A stretch of 64,000 nt of DNA from Heliocidaris tuberculata (GCA_025618425.1 CM046850.1:9536749-9600748); one strand, 5' to 3'; shown: positions 21,480 to 33,982, counted from the stretch's first letter. The notes: a model not told the origin generated them from the sequence alone. Numbers and translations: made by a program.

Positions 21480-22945
21480 AGAAGGAGGTTATGATGTATA
21501 TAAGGGAAGGAGAAAGCTATGATGTAGATAGAAGGAGGGTATGATGTAGATATGAGGAGAAGGAGGGGGCTGTGATGTAGATATGAGGAGGAGGGGGCTA
21601 TGATGTAGATATGAGAAGGAGATGGAGGCTATGATGTAGATATGAGGAGGAGGGGGCTATGATGTAGATATTAGGAGGAGGATGCTATGATGTAGATATG
21701 AGAAGGAGATGGAGGCTATGATGTAGATATTAGGAGGAGGATGCTATGATGTAGATATGAGAAGGAGGGGGCTATGATGTAGATATGAGAAGGAGGATGC
21801 TATGATGTAGATATGAGAAGGAGATGGAGGCTATGATGTAGATATTAGGAGGAGGATGCTATGATGTAGATATGAGAAGGAGATGGAGGCTATGATGTAG
21901 ATATTAGGAGGAGGATGCTATGATGTAGATATGAGAAGGAGACTTTGACGTAGATATGAGAAGGAGATGGAGGCTATGATGTAGATATTAGGAGATGGAG
22001 GCTATGATGTAGATATTAGGAGGAGGATGCTATGATGTAGATATGAGAAGGAGATGGAGGCTATGATGTAGATATTAGGAGGAGGATGCTATGATGTAGA
22101 TATGAGAAGGAGATGGAGGCTATGATGTAGATATGAGGAGGATGCTATGATGTAGATATGAGAAGGAGATGGAGGCTATGATGTAGATATTAGGAGGAGG
22201 ATGCTATGATGTAGATATGAGAAGGAGATGGAGGCTATGATGTAGATATTAGGAGGAGGATGCTATGATGTAGATATGAGAAGGAGATGGAGGCTATGAT
22301 GTAGATATTAGGAGGAGGATGCTATGATGTAGATATGAGAAGGAGACTTTGACGTAGATATGAGAAGGAGGAGGTTATGATGTAGATATGAGGAGAAGGA
22401 GGAGACTATGATGTAGATATTAGAAGGAGGAGGCTATAAATTATGATGAAAAGGAGGAGGCTAAGATGCATCATGCATGTAGATATGAGAAGGAGGAGTC
22501 TATGGTGTAGATATGAGAAGGAGGAGACTATATGATGAAAACTTGTAGATAGGAGAAGGAAGAGAATATGATGTAGATATGAGGAGGAGACTTTGATGAT
22601 GTAGATATGAGAAGGAGACTTTGACGTAGATATGAGAAGGAGGAGGTTATGATGTAGATATGAGGAGAAGGAGGAGACTATGATGTAGATATTAGAAGGA
22701 GGAGGCTATAAATTATGATGAAAAGGAGGAGGCTAAGATGCATCATGCATGTAGATATGAGAAGGAGGAGTCTATGGTGTAGATATGAGAAGGAGGAGAC
22801 TATGATGTAGATATGAGAAGGAGGAGAATATATGATGAAAACTTGATGAGAATGACTAGGAGGAGACTTTGATGTAGATATACAAGAAGAATAGCGGCTA
22901 GCCGTGTATGTAGATAGTGAGGAAGAGTCGAGGAGGGGGCTATGA
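21480..22945. repeat. 1.46 kb purine-rich minisatellite
   Basis: Basic unit near 28 bp around CTATGATGTAGATATGAGAAGGAGG. In the middle, two variants alternate (GAAGGAGATGGAGG and TAGGAGGAGGATG), making a higher-order unit near 56 bp. A block near 22340-22520 recurs at about 22610-22780, showing segmental duplication inside the array. Confidence 0.95.
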
Positions 22946-22953
22946 TCAGATCA

Positions 22954-24139
22954 GACCGTTTATCAGTAATACCCCATTTAAAGTTATTCGATAGTTGTAT
23001 CAAACCAATTGCTTTATACTGCTCTGAAGTTTGGATAATGAATATACTAAAAATTGAAAATGGGAATTTAGAGAACAAATATAATTCAGTCACCCCTCAG
23101 AAAATGCATGTAAAATATTTGAAGAATATGCTTGAACTCAACAGAGGAGCTGTGAACAGTGCTGGTTTATCGAAACTAGGATGATACCCATGCATTGTCG
23201 ATAGCAGGTTTAAAATTGCTGATTGGTTTTTGGTTACATGTTATAAATTCAAATGCCAACTGGCTAATCAATATTGCATAAGCGAATTTAAACATGAAAA
23301 TAAAGAAAGGGTTTTGCCAACAACTAAAAGTATTTCTGAAAGATATAGGTTTTGATCACATATGGGACGACCGAAATACATTTTCAAAACGGCAACTTAT
23401 AAAATGTGTTGGCAATAAATTGCAAGAAAGATATATAAGACATTGGCGGAGAATTCCATACGAAAAAAGTGAGGTATATTGTAGCAAACTCAGAACATAT
23501 AAGGACCTGTACACGTATAACCTAGAAAAATACTTATTACTAGATATAGACAAGTCACATTATGAAAAACTATCTAGAATAAGAATAAGCAATACCGTAC
23601 TGAATTAATGATAGAACATGCAGGGACGTCACCAAAAAAATTATTAAACGTTTATGTCCCAGCTGCCAATCGGACATTTCATTTTATTATGCGATGTCCA
23701 TCATACAAAGAACAAAGAGAAAACTATTTCATAACCTTCATTCGATCAAAGATATGAGCGAACTATAACAATTTTGAATATTATAATGCAGAGTATAGGT
23801 ACTATGACATAAGCAAAATCTGTGTCAACTCCATCATGTCCAGTGACAGAATAAGAAATAATACAAGCTCAAAATAGGGTAAATTATTTGTTAAAGTATT
23901 TGGCAGGAGGCCTACATATATATTGTATTTTCCTAGTTATAACATTGTACTTGCCTCTTCTTGTGTTGTTGTTGTTGTTGTGTTTGTGTTGCTTTGTTAT
24001 TTTTCAATGACTGATATTCTGCTTTGATCATTTGTAACCTATTCTGAATCTTCCTTTGTATAATTATGTATGCTGATGATAATCCAAAATTGTGGATTTT
24101 AGTTCAATATTCGATTTGATTTGATTTGATTTGATTTGG
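22954..24139 (+). mobile_element. LINE 3' fragment, arm A
   Basis: Encodes the C-terminal part of a reverse transcriptase: HLKLFDSCIKPIALYCSEVW is the typical 'FD..V.P..LY.SEvW' block, followed by KMHVKYLKNMLELNRGAVN. A later frame (23294-23608) is a basic C-terminal region. It ends in a GATTT tail (24111-24139). Stops and frame changes make it a dead fragment. An inverted copy is at 25893-28104. Confidence 0.8.
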
Positions 24140-24431
24140 TTAAGATTTGAATGTGACCAGAATATTATCCCCCTCCCCCACCCCACCCCCGTTTCGTATA
24201 CCTATTTTTCTTCCTAAGTATACCAATCCATCAATTAAAATGTATATTTGATAGAGCATACATTGTTAAGATAAACCCGTTGGTTTACTCATCAAGACCA
24301 TTAAACAAAGTTCTTTGTGATTGAGTTTACTTTTCGCCAGCTGCTGCCACACGAATATATTAGTCGTTCACATAGATTCTCTCGAGATTCATTTCGATTT
24401 CATCATCTTGCTGGAAGTCCTTGGTACCAAG

Positions 24432-24510
24432 ATGAAGTATCTTAAATCAGCTTTACTGCTAATATGCTTTCTAAACTGGTGGACTATAAAGACTGATGCG
24501 AGAGCTTTAG
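24432..24510 (+). CDS. Candidate secreted-peptide gene, exon 1 (signal peptide)
   Basis: ATG at 24432 opens MKYLKSALLLICFLNWW, a classic signal peptide (Lys-containing start, hydrophobic core), with a possible cleavage near TDARA. The frame reaches TTAG|GTAAAG, a strong donor, in phase 1. With exons at 25429-25579 and 28386-28479 the join gives 107 aa. Seen: phases match at both junctions. Inferred: that the three are transcribed together. I do not recognise the family. A shorter reading ending KD-stop just past the donor is the alternative. Confidence 0.35.
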
Positions 24511-25428
24511 GTAAAGATTGATATATCCTATTCGTTAATTCATATATTACTGAGTATTTGAAGTAAAAAAGAAATCCATTTTTTTCACGGGAATTTCCTG
24601 GCAGTCAGGATGCCGGGAATGCCCGTTTTTCCATTTTTTAAATTTTTTTTTAAAACCGGAAATCAGCATATATTTACAATAAAATTATGTAAAATTAAAA
24701 TAAAATTATGAAAATATATGCTGATTTCCGGTAAACCAACAAACTTGCTGTTGTTTTACAGGAAAAGACCGTAAAATTGAAATAACGGCAATAACTTGTA
24801 ATTTCAAGGGCTTAAAATCCTGTAGTTTTACAGTTATTTTTTACAGTGTAATGTATGATTTGAATATATTCTTTGATACTTTATTTCTTCGTCAATCACT
24901 AAATTCGCTTATATTTGGTATACTCACAAATCACATGCTATATATATACAAATCAAACATCAGATATTGCTCTTCTACTAATAGATGAGTAAAGCTATAG
25001 TTTAGCACCAGGGCCCGTATTCAATAAACTAAGCCTAAGAATACTACAAGGGGGACATCAGTGCTATATAAGCTTTAAGGCGAAAATTGTTATCTTTTAA
25101 ATATAGGGGGAACAAAATTCTAGCATCCAACTTGTAAGGGGTGCTCTGGATAGAAACTATATTAATTAATCCTATGGGAATTAGAGAATTCAGTAGTCAA
25201 CAGGTTAAGAGAGAGAGAGAGAGAGAGAGAGGCTATAAGATACAAGTGATTTTTGTGTATAATAATTTGTATACTTATTAAAAGAAACATCTCGATATTT
25301 AAAAGTTTCCCCAAAAGAATACATTTCTGGGCTTTAACAGGTTAATATCTATTTCATGAGTTTGCAAAAAAAACGACTGAAGGTCTATTGCTGAATTATT
25401 GTTCACAACTTGTTTATGCATGATCAAG
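24511..25428 (+). other. Candidate intron 1 of the secreted-peptide model
   Basis: Contains a palindromic pair around ATATGCTGATTTCCGG (24661-24735 region), a GGGCCCGTATTCA word near 25013 and a GA repeat at 25208-25232. No gene recognised. Confidence 0.4.
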
Positions 25429-25579
25429 GTCCTAGGGCTCCTTTTGTAGCATCTGGGCGGTCCGTGGATGATGAGGTCTATCTCGATCAGGACGATGATG
25501 GCGGGACTGACCACGGCAGAGACGGTCACACAAAATATATGAGATTTGGTCAACAACCACAGGAGGAGAGAATCAGTGG
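25429..25579 (+). CDS. Candidate secreted-peptide gene, exon 2
   Basis: Preceded by ATGATCAAG (a weak acceptor) and ended by GG|GTATGT (a strong donor, phase 2). The two bases GT complete the Gly begun in exon 1. Encodes 50 residues: GPRAPFVASGRSVDDEV, an acidic stretch YLDQDDDGG, then HGRDGHTKYMRFGQQPQEER. KYMRFG recalls the RFamide class, but the Gly is followed by Gln, not a basic pair, so amidation there would need an unusual cut. Codon use and composition stand out from the repeats on both sides. It might also be part of a longer unrelated gene. Confidence 0.35.
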
Positions 25580-25599
25580 GTATGTTCATTCAGGGAGTT

Positions 25600-25850
25600 A
25601 GAGATGGAGGGGGAGAAAGAGAGATTGAGAGAGAAGGAGAAAGGGGAAGACAGAAAGATGAAAAGAGAGGGGTGGGAGGGGGAGGGAGTGAGGGAGGAAG
25701 AGGGAGGGAGGGAGACAGAGAGGGGGAGGTAGAGAGAAAATAGAGAGGGGGGACAGAGAGAGAGTGAGAGAGAGAGAGCGAGAGAGAGAGAGAGAGAGAG
25801 AGAGAAAAGAGAGAGAAGAAGAAGAAGAAGAAGAAGAAGAAAAAGGGGCG
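25600..25850. repeat. GA/GGA-rich simple repeat
   Basis: GAGA and GGGA runs merging into GAA repeats. Long Arg/Glu-rich and Ser/Leu-rich frames here are artefacts. Confidence 0.9.
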
Positions 25851-25892
25851 GCAGAAAAAGTGGCAGAAAAACTGGGAATGTTTCATTGGAAG

Positions 25893-28104
25893 CAAATCAA
25901 ATCAAATCAATTTATTGAACTAATATCCACAATTTTGGATTATCATCAACATACAAATACAAATGAAGATTCAAAATAGGTTATAGAATGATCAAAGCGG
26001 GATATCAATCATTGAAAAATAACAAAGCAACAAAGCAACAAAAAAGAAAGTAACACAAGAAGAGGCAAGTACGTTATAATCAGAAAAATACAAAAAATAC
26101 AATAGGCCTCCTGCCAAACTCTTCCTACTTTATATTTTGAGCATGTATTATTTCTCATACTGTCACTCTACATGTTACTGATGAAGTTGACACAGATCTT
26201 GCTTATGTCAGTATTCTGTATTATACAGTGCGTCCCAGAAAAAACGAAACCCTAAAACAAAGGGTTATTGTGACCACATTATGTGCTCTATGAAAATATT
26301 TTTTTTATTTTCCATAAAAAAAGTGTTATGCTTCTAAATGTTACCTTGATGGCATCCATCGGTACATACTTTACCGAGCAGCAGCATTTTGAAAATGACT
26401 AGTAAAAACTCAGTTGTGCCGGATTTTCGTAAAACCTAGAAGACGTTAGTATCACATGCGAAAATGACTAAATAGAAATACCAGCTTTAAGAGATATGGT
26501 ACGTGAAATTTCCTTGTTTGATGGCATGCATTCAATCATAAATGCATACAACACGCGTCAATACTAATTTCCAGCGCTGGCAGGGGCATACGCCCCCGAA
26601 ATTTTCAAAATCAGTAAATATCCCTCAAAAGATGAAAAAGTGCCCTTCGTGTGATGGAAAAGGTGCCCCGCGTGAGGTGGGAAATTGCCATAATATTGAT
26701 ATTTTTTTCTGCCTTATGTGCCCTTTCTACCTCGTATGTCCATCTGGCAATGGAAAGTGCCAGTCACTTCACTGTTATGAAAAATATCACCTTTATATCC
26801 GCTTTGTTCTTAAAAGAAATTTCAGTTCAGCAAATGAAAAATATTTGCTTCGATTGCAGGTACAATTTCAATACCAAACATGCCCTTTTTACCCCCAACA
26901 TCGACAAAACATTGACCATCCTTTGTTTTATGATGAGGTTGTTATCCTTACCCTAATTATTGAAAGAAACAGATAAAAACAGTCTTCTAATAGGGTTTTA
27001 AAAGTCCTGTTACATTTGGGTCATATTCGCATGTGATCCTAACGTTTTCACGGTTTTACCCAAATCCGGCACAACTGAGTTTTTACATGTCATTTTCAAA
27101 TGCTGCTGCTCGGTAAAGTATTACGGATGGATGCCATCATGATTCCAAGCATCATGATGATACTTTAAATTTATGGAAAATAGATAATTATTGTCATAGA
27201 GCACATAGTGTGGTCACAATAACCCTTTGGGTTTCGTTTTTTCTGGGACGCACTGTATATTTAAACTTGTTTAGTTTGCTCATATCTTTAAATGAAGGTA
27301 TATGGTATATGTGTGTTATGAAATAGTTTTTCTCTTTGTTCTTTGTATGATGGACATCGCATAATAAAATGAAATTCAGTTTCTACGTCCGATTGGCGGA
27401 TGGGACATAAACGTTTATTAACTTCTTAATTTTTGTGACGTCCCTTCTATCAGTGATTTAGTATTGCTTATTCTTATTCTTGCATATTTTTTCATATGTG
27501 ACTTGTCTATATCTAGTAATAAGTATTTTTCTAGGTTATACGTATATTTCAGGTCCTTTTATGTTCTGAGTTTGCTGCAATATACCTCACTCTTTTCGTT
27601 GAGAATTCTCCGCCAATGTCTTATATATCTTTCTTGCAATATATTGCCAATACATTTTATAAGTTGCCGTTTTGAAAATGTATTTTGGTTGTTCCATATG
27701 TGATCAAAATCTATATCTTTCAGAAATACTTTTAGTTGTTGACAAAAACCCTTTCTTTATTTTCATGTTTAAAAGGTATGCAATGTTGATTAGCTTGTTG
27801 GCATTTGAATTTATAACATGTAGCCAAAAACCAATCAATAATTTTAAACCTGCTATCGACAATGCATGGGTATCATCCTAGTTCCGATGAAACAGCACTG
27901 TTCACAGCTCCTCTGTTGAGTTCAAGCATATTCTTCAAATGTTTTTCATGCATTTTCTCAGGGGTGACTGAATTAAATCTGTTCTCTAAATTCCCCTTTT
28001 CAATTTTTAGTAAATTCATTATCTGAACTTCAGAGCAGTATAAAGCAATTTGTTCGATACAATTATCGAATAACTTTAAATGGGGGTATTGCCGATAAAC
28101 GGTC
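25893..28104 (-). mobile_element. LINE 3' fragment, arm B (interrupted)
   Basis: Reverse copy of the fragment at 22954-24139, about 93% alike over the first 400 bases by eye. It starts with the complement of the ATTTG tail at 25893 and ends at the same 5' point (GACCGTTTATC) at 28104. A TIR element, 26226-27255, has jumped into it. Confidence 0.8.
26226..27255. mobile_element. TA-flanked DNA element with about 235-bp inverted ends
   Basis: CAGTGCGTCCCAGAAAAAAC at the left and its inverse TTTTTCTGGGACGCACTG at the right, each beside TA. Inverted similarity continues through CCGGCACAACTGAGTTTTTA. TA target and CAGT ends fit Tc1/mariner relatives. The 144-aa frame inside (26542-26976) has no recognised transposase motif. 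It lies in LINE arm B, so it is younger than that fragment. Confidence 0.8.
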
Positions 28105-28385
28105 ATATTGTATATTTGTATTCTTGAGCTATCATATAATAGGCTTATTATCTATACAAAAAATATCTTTAAATCAATCTACCCATTTTATAAAAAAATT
28201 ATGACATTTGTCTTGAAAGGAACGAATCGTAAAACATATACATGTACATGCGTATCGGGGAAAGGAAGGGATAAAACAACAACAATGGAAGTAAACACAA
28301 GAAATTGTATTTGCTATTATCTTTCTCGCTCTCCTACCCTCCCATCACGCGACACTCGCATTGATTTATCTTATTTGTACCATAG

Positions 28386-28479
28386 ATCACTGAAGATACA
28401 CGATGATAAGAAGGACGAAGTACTTAAGAAGCCTATCACCCCTCTGGCTCTTAACACTAAACTTGTGGACACTATTTAA
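28386..28479 (+). CDS. Candidate secreted-peptide gene, exon 3
   Basis: The acceptor TTATTTGTACCATAG has a pyrimidine-rich lead. The first base completes GGA, then 30 codons, SLKIHDDKKDEVLKKPITPL onward to a TAA at 28477-28479. Two KK pairs could be prohormone cleavage sites. The last third overlaps the first unit of the 61-bp minisatellite, so either the array grew out of this exon or the frame match is chance. Confidence is lower than for exons 1 and 2. Confidence 0.25.
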
Positions 28480-29290
28480 TCGTCTTGGTACATCATCACA
28501 TCCTTCTCGCTTTAACACCAAACGCATGGACACTATTTAATCGTCTTGGTGCATCATCACATCCTTCTCGCTGTAACACCAAGCCCATGGACACTATTTA
28601 ATCGTACTGGTGCATCAGCACATCCTTCTCGCTTTAACACCAAGCCCATGGACACTATTTAATCGTACTGGTGCATCAGCACATCCTTCTCGCTTTAACA
28701 CCAAGCCCATGGACACTATTTAATCGTCCTGGTGCATCTTCACATCCTTCTCACTCTTAACACCAAACCCATGGACACTATTTAATCGTCTTGGTACTGT
28801 ATCACACCTTCTCGCTTTTAACACCAAACCTGTAGACACTTTTTAATGGTCTGGGTGCATCATCACATCCTTCTCGCTCTTAACACCAAACCTGTGGAAC
28901 TCTTTATTTGTCTTGAAGCTGTATCATATGCTTCTCACTCTTAACACCAAACCATTGGACACTCTTTAATTAGCTTGGTGCTGTATCATGCTTCTCATTC
29001 TCAACACCAAACCAGTGGACACACTTTAATCATCTTGCTGCTGTGTCACATGCTTCTCACTCATAACAACAAACCCATAGACACTCTTCATTTGTCTTGG
29101 TGCTACATCACACCCCTCTTGTTCTTAACACCAAACCCGTGGACACGCTTTAATTGTCTTGGTGCTCCATGAATCACAATCATGCTTCTCACTCTTAACA
29201 CCAAACCCATGGACACTCTTTATTTGTCTTGGTGCTACATCACACCCCACTTGTTCTTAACACCTTACAGTGGAACCCCTTAATCATCTG
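28427..29290. repeat. 61-bp minisatellite, about 14 units
   Basis: GTGGACACTATTTAATCG-like words recur at 28467, 28528, 28589 and 28650 (exact 61-bp period), then drift. Each unit carries CTTAACACCAAACCC and CATCCTTCTC-like phrases. Confidence 0.9.
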
Positions 29291-30895
29291 TAGGGTTGCA
29301 ATTTCTTTTTGTACTTCGAGTTTACTTGAGATATGCCAGATTGGGGTTTGCCATTGGGTACACCCCCCCCCCCCCCTGGATCTGCTCCTAATACAATCAA
29401 CATTATTGATTGTAGTACATGTTACAAAGTGGATGAATTGAGCACATGATTGAAATGCTTGAAAAATACATATACATGAAGAAAAGCTTGCATTCCAAAT
29501 AAATGTTTAGAGTGCTGAAAGAGATATGTGCCTCTTTTGCATTTCTTCATTTCTTTGTTTATTTCACACAGCCTTTTTCTCTTGATCATCTTGTGGTCCA
29601 TAATGCATTACATCAATTTCTTTCCCCTTCAAATCATGCCCCCACCTAAAAAAAAACCTAACAAACCCCCAAAACATGTCTCTGTGCAGAAATCTGAAGT
29701 AAAGTCTACTTCATGAGAAGCCCATAAAAATATTAATGTGCATGCACTGCATTGATTAAAATGGTAACATATCATTTGATATTACATGAGCCATAATGAC
29801 ATCAATGATAATGCAGTGATGAGTTATCTCATCATCAATATTGAAGGATGGAGAGGCTGCTACCTCCCTAGACTTATCTTGGATGTATCTCACTGCGGTC
29901 TTATGCACAGGAGACATCCCCATAAACCTACAACCCGCAAGACCAATGTCAGTCTAGTACCGTCAGAAAAGTTGTCAGAAGGCCTGCAAGAATGTCAATC
30001 TCTTTGACTGCTGGAAGTGTGGGTCATCGGTCCTGTGTACCCTCAAGACCAACAAATTTGAGGGCTGTTGGTCTTGTGGGCTGCAGTCTTACGTCCCAAG
30101 AAAAACACATTTTTACCAAATTCATGACCTTGACCAATACTTTGTGTTTTCATAAGAAGAATTTTGTTTAATTCATTGGACAAATAATGGATGATAACAT
30201 TGAAATCATTAACATTTATGTATTGCAAAAAGGGTCTACTTAACAAGCCTCTTTGCAAATAAAACATGTTAAGAATAACTATGACATACATACATTTTAT
30301 TTATCAAATACATGTATTTATATTTAATGGTTTCTAGCTTAACCTGTTTTAAAATGAATTCCAGGCTCAACATGCACACTTAAACCTAATCTGGAACACT
30401 ATTAATGCCTTTCTAACAAAGTTAAACAGGTTAAAAAGTACAGTCCTCCTTTAATGTGCAGATTAATGAGAAACATGAACTATTAAAGGACATCTACAGG
30501 ATATCAATGGACAGCAAAACATGCCCAACAGAGAACCATCTTTCATAATTATACAATATTACAAATTTCACAAACCAAAGAAAGAAAATACATGGCAGTT
30601 GATAAAATACTGTTTTTCAATTCCACTCTTATTCTATAAAACATTACAAGAGATAATACAAGCAAACTACTACCATGCAGCTGCACTTTCAAATTCATCA
30701 CAATTCATCTTTCAAAAATACTGAAAATTATTTTTCTAAATACATTTCAAAATGTAGCAACATCTCTAATGAACCAAAGTACAAGCAGCCATTAATCTCT
30801 AGTATACCATACACACAAAATATAGAGAGACTTAATATCAAAAAAGGATATTTGTGAGTGATAAAGATGCTAATAGTGTCCACATATAAATCTGT
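29291..30895. other. No gene recognised
   Basis: A C run near 29362-29377 and short open frames only. The best of these (29786-30007 plus) is 73 codons without a known motif. TTTATT (AATAAA on the minus strand) near 30294 is one of two candidate FBXO45 poly(A) sites. Confidence 0.4.
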
Positions 30896-33796
30896 TTACA
30901 GAAAAAAGAGTCTTTATTGAGGTATATATTTAATAGAAATATTGAGAAAAGAATGATCTCAAGTATATACACATATGAGACAATACTTTAAATCCCTCTA
31001 TTGAGCTGTATTAACAATGCCACAATCATTGTCATTCCAATTATAATTAATTCTTAATCAAATCAAATAGTAATAGAAAAGAAAAATATATTCCTATTGA
31101 ATTCATATCATTATTGGGTGGATTCTCATTGATGGAAAACCATTCAGATTAGTACCTTATATCACTGAATTATCTTCATTACAAGTTGCACATCCCTTAG
31201 TGCACATTTTATTAAATAAAAGGTTTCAATTCATTTGATAAACATGTCATATGTATCACTTGTCGATCATAATTATATGTTTTTCACTTTGTGTAACCAG
31301 GGAAGTTCCCTGGTGTAACTATTAACCTCTGTGTGCTACTCGATGGAAAAGATATGCCATGCTTTAAAGGGACATTAAACTGGTAGAAACTGAACAGCGT
31401 CATCTTACAGTGATTGGTAAACTAAGATTTTTATTTGAAAATTAATTGCAGTTTATGTTGAATATTGACAAACAGCTTGATTGGATAATAGGCAAATTTC
31501 ATATTTCAAACTATTATTTTTGACTTAGCATTGTGGAAAATTGTGTGCAGGTACATTTTAAGCTTTTACAAAATAGAATGGGGCATGATGGGAAAATGAA
31601 AGGCACAGAAACTTATCAAATCCTGTTGAAAGATGATGCTATCTAGCTTTAGTTTACTGTCCCTTTAACATAGTCCAGAAAATCAACAACAAAAAATTAC
31701 AATAATATTACGTTTGTCAGGTGTGAAGATTACAAGAGCCTCTTATATAATCAAAACATCATATCAATAGACAAGGCTTACACTACCTTGTATATTGAAA
31801 GGTATTCATAAGGAGGTCCTCCTCTACATAGAATAATGTTGATGATTTAGGATCTTTCTGAATTTTATAGGGTCATTAATTGATGTTAGACCATTTTAAA
31901 AATAATCAATCCCTGCTATACGGACAACAAAATAAAACTTGGCTGACAGAGATAGTTTCACTATAATAATTTTTGCTGGATGAACGAATGTGCAAAGTGG
32001 TTTATAATATAACTTGGAAAAATAAAGTAGTTTTTATTCTAAATTTCTATATTGAGTAGTATGTTGCATACATATATTTATCATCTACATATTCTAGATT
32101 ATCATGAGTTTCATTCTAGCTACCAACTTTCTTCAAATTCATGTTTTGTGTATCATTCTATGCTTGATGTCTGCCAAAAGTTTTCAATGCTGTGTGGTGG
32201 AGGTATTGTACATGAGTGTATGTTTCTAGAGAGGGCCACAACACAATGGATTTTGTAATATTTCACACAAGAAAGTCATCTCATATTCAGGATGGAAAAA
32301 GGTCAAATAATTGCTTAATCATCTGGTATCTCAAACAACCATGATACAAATTATTTCCCATGCACAAAATAAACTTAGCAATTCTAACTTCTTTCTATAT
32401 GTAGTATTCATGCAAGCTTGTAATTGAACAAACTATAGTATTTCTAATTGCACAATATCACTTCAGAGGCTGTGGCAACCTTTTTCATCTTTCAAAATAG
32501 GTCAAATTATACAACCACATAACCAAATCTCACCAAATTTAAGACAAAATTATGTTATTCCAGCTTTAATTTTGAAGAAAACAAAAAATAATAAAATAAT
32601 TGGTTGTTTCAGGAGAGACCCTTTGAATGAAACATTTAATGCTACTTAATTTTTTTTTTTTAAAGAGAAATTTTAACTAAAAACAAGCTCTGTAACTGCA
32701 TGACAGACATCATCATTAATATCATTGTTGTTATTGTAATTGTTACTGTTATTGTGGTTGTTATTGTTATTGTTACTATCAATAATATCGCTATCATTAT
32801 CCAACTGTTATAATAGATGACCACACCTCATGTTTTAAAGCTGCTTTTTTTTTATAGAATCGCTGCAAAGTTGTGAAATTAACAAAGTGCAAAAACATTG
32901 TCACCTCATTTTGTATCCAAAATATTACTGCTTTGAAGGGCTTGGTTAAAATCAAACCTCGAAACTCTGCTATGCCATGAGATGAGATCAAAGGGCATCA
33001 AATAGTCTCAAGATAACTGAGAATCATTAAGGGTTACAGTTTTAACTGTAACGGTATGACCTGACAAATTACCAATCAATATTTTGTTTATATGTTGCAT
33101 ATCGTAGGTGAATCCATAAAAAAGAGATAGTATTCAAGTAAGGATCATAAATTGTGTTTCTGAACACATTGGAGTCCAATTTGAAACCTCTCTTTCTTCT
33201 TTTTTTTTTAACAGAATGTCATCTTGGATAAGATCTGCCTTTTTAATAGTTAAATATGAACAACTGATCTACATTTATGGTTGAAATCAACACAAGGATT
33301 AACCAAATCATTTCAATTCATTAGAAAAAATTTGCATTGGACTATGATATGGGAACTAATATTACATCTTCTTGAAGAAGAAAAAAATAATAACTATACA
33401 GCTAGAACAATGAAGATATTTAGAAAACCTTCATGTAATAAATTGCATTTGAGCATCAAATCTAAACACCATATGAATAATTTTATTTTAAAAGCAATCT
33501 AACAAATTCATTTCTTACTTGTCATTGCTGTGAAATGTAACTGAAGAACAAGTCTACAGTATAGGCAACTTTCAATAATTCCCTGAATTGTTTACATGTG
33601 CTACTACCTTGTGTGTTCCTCTCAAGTTCTCCTGCATATAACCAACCAACCATCCAAAATGGCCACCTGTCTCGATCACACACTGATATAGAAATCTATA
33701 GTGTATATTGTTATATACATGTATCTTCCTTGTAGGCTAGCTATCTTGCTAAATGAAAGTGTTCTGTTGTAAAATACCAAGGTGGAGAAGTATGGG
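30896..33796 (-). other. Probable FBXO45 3' UTR
   Basis: Lies directly downstream of the FBXO45 stop on the minus strand. It is quiet, AT-rich DNA with few tandem repeats, interrupted by one MITE (31364-31668). Minus-strand CCTCAATAAAGA at 30911-30922 is a good poly(A) signal. A 2.9 kb UTR is plausible but rests only on position. Confidence 0.35.
31364..31668. mobile_element. TTAA-flanked MITE (305 bp)
   Basis: TTAAAGGGACATTAAACT at the left, AGTTTACTGTCCCTTTAA at the right: 18-bp inverted ends differing at one base, with TTAA at both edges. No ORF. Confidence 0.85.
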
Positions 33797-33982
33797 TCAT
33801 CCATCTAAAGGTTCACCAAGGTAAACCATTGTGACTTCTGTGTTACCATACACTGCTGAGATTGATGGATAGAGCTTCTCATTGGGTAAACCCCTGAATG
33901 CCACACCTAAGAACTCGTAACCTCTCTCAAATGCTAGGTAGTTATCTTCACAGTCAAGAATGACACGGATTTTCTCCCCAAC
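33797..33982 (-). CDS. FBXO45: FBXO45, exon 2 (C-terminal half of SPRY domain)
   Basis: Residues 192-252 of the protein begun at 54635. Minus-strand acceptor CATTCTTTACAG, then [32 protein letters not shown] and the end [19 protein letters not shown] with stop at 33797-33799. This matches the highly conserved FBXO45/Fsn C-terminus almost word for word ([18 protein letters not shown] and AVYGNTEVT are signature stretches). The phase-0 junction after GAG|GTT continues PKYE-VGEK as expected. It supplies the last SPRY beta strands needed for substrate and MYCBP2 binding. Confidence 0.95.
   Translation of the reverse strand, partial: VGEKIRVILDCEDNYLAFERGYEFLGVAFRGLPNEKLYPSISAVYGNTEVTMVYLGEPLDG

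Noticed and set aside
26542..26976. 144-codon frame with several Cys (CPSCDGKG) suggesting a zinc finger
   Set aside because: Cys spacing is irregular after the first pair, it sits between inverted ends of a non-autonomous element and has no recognisable transposase motif.
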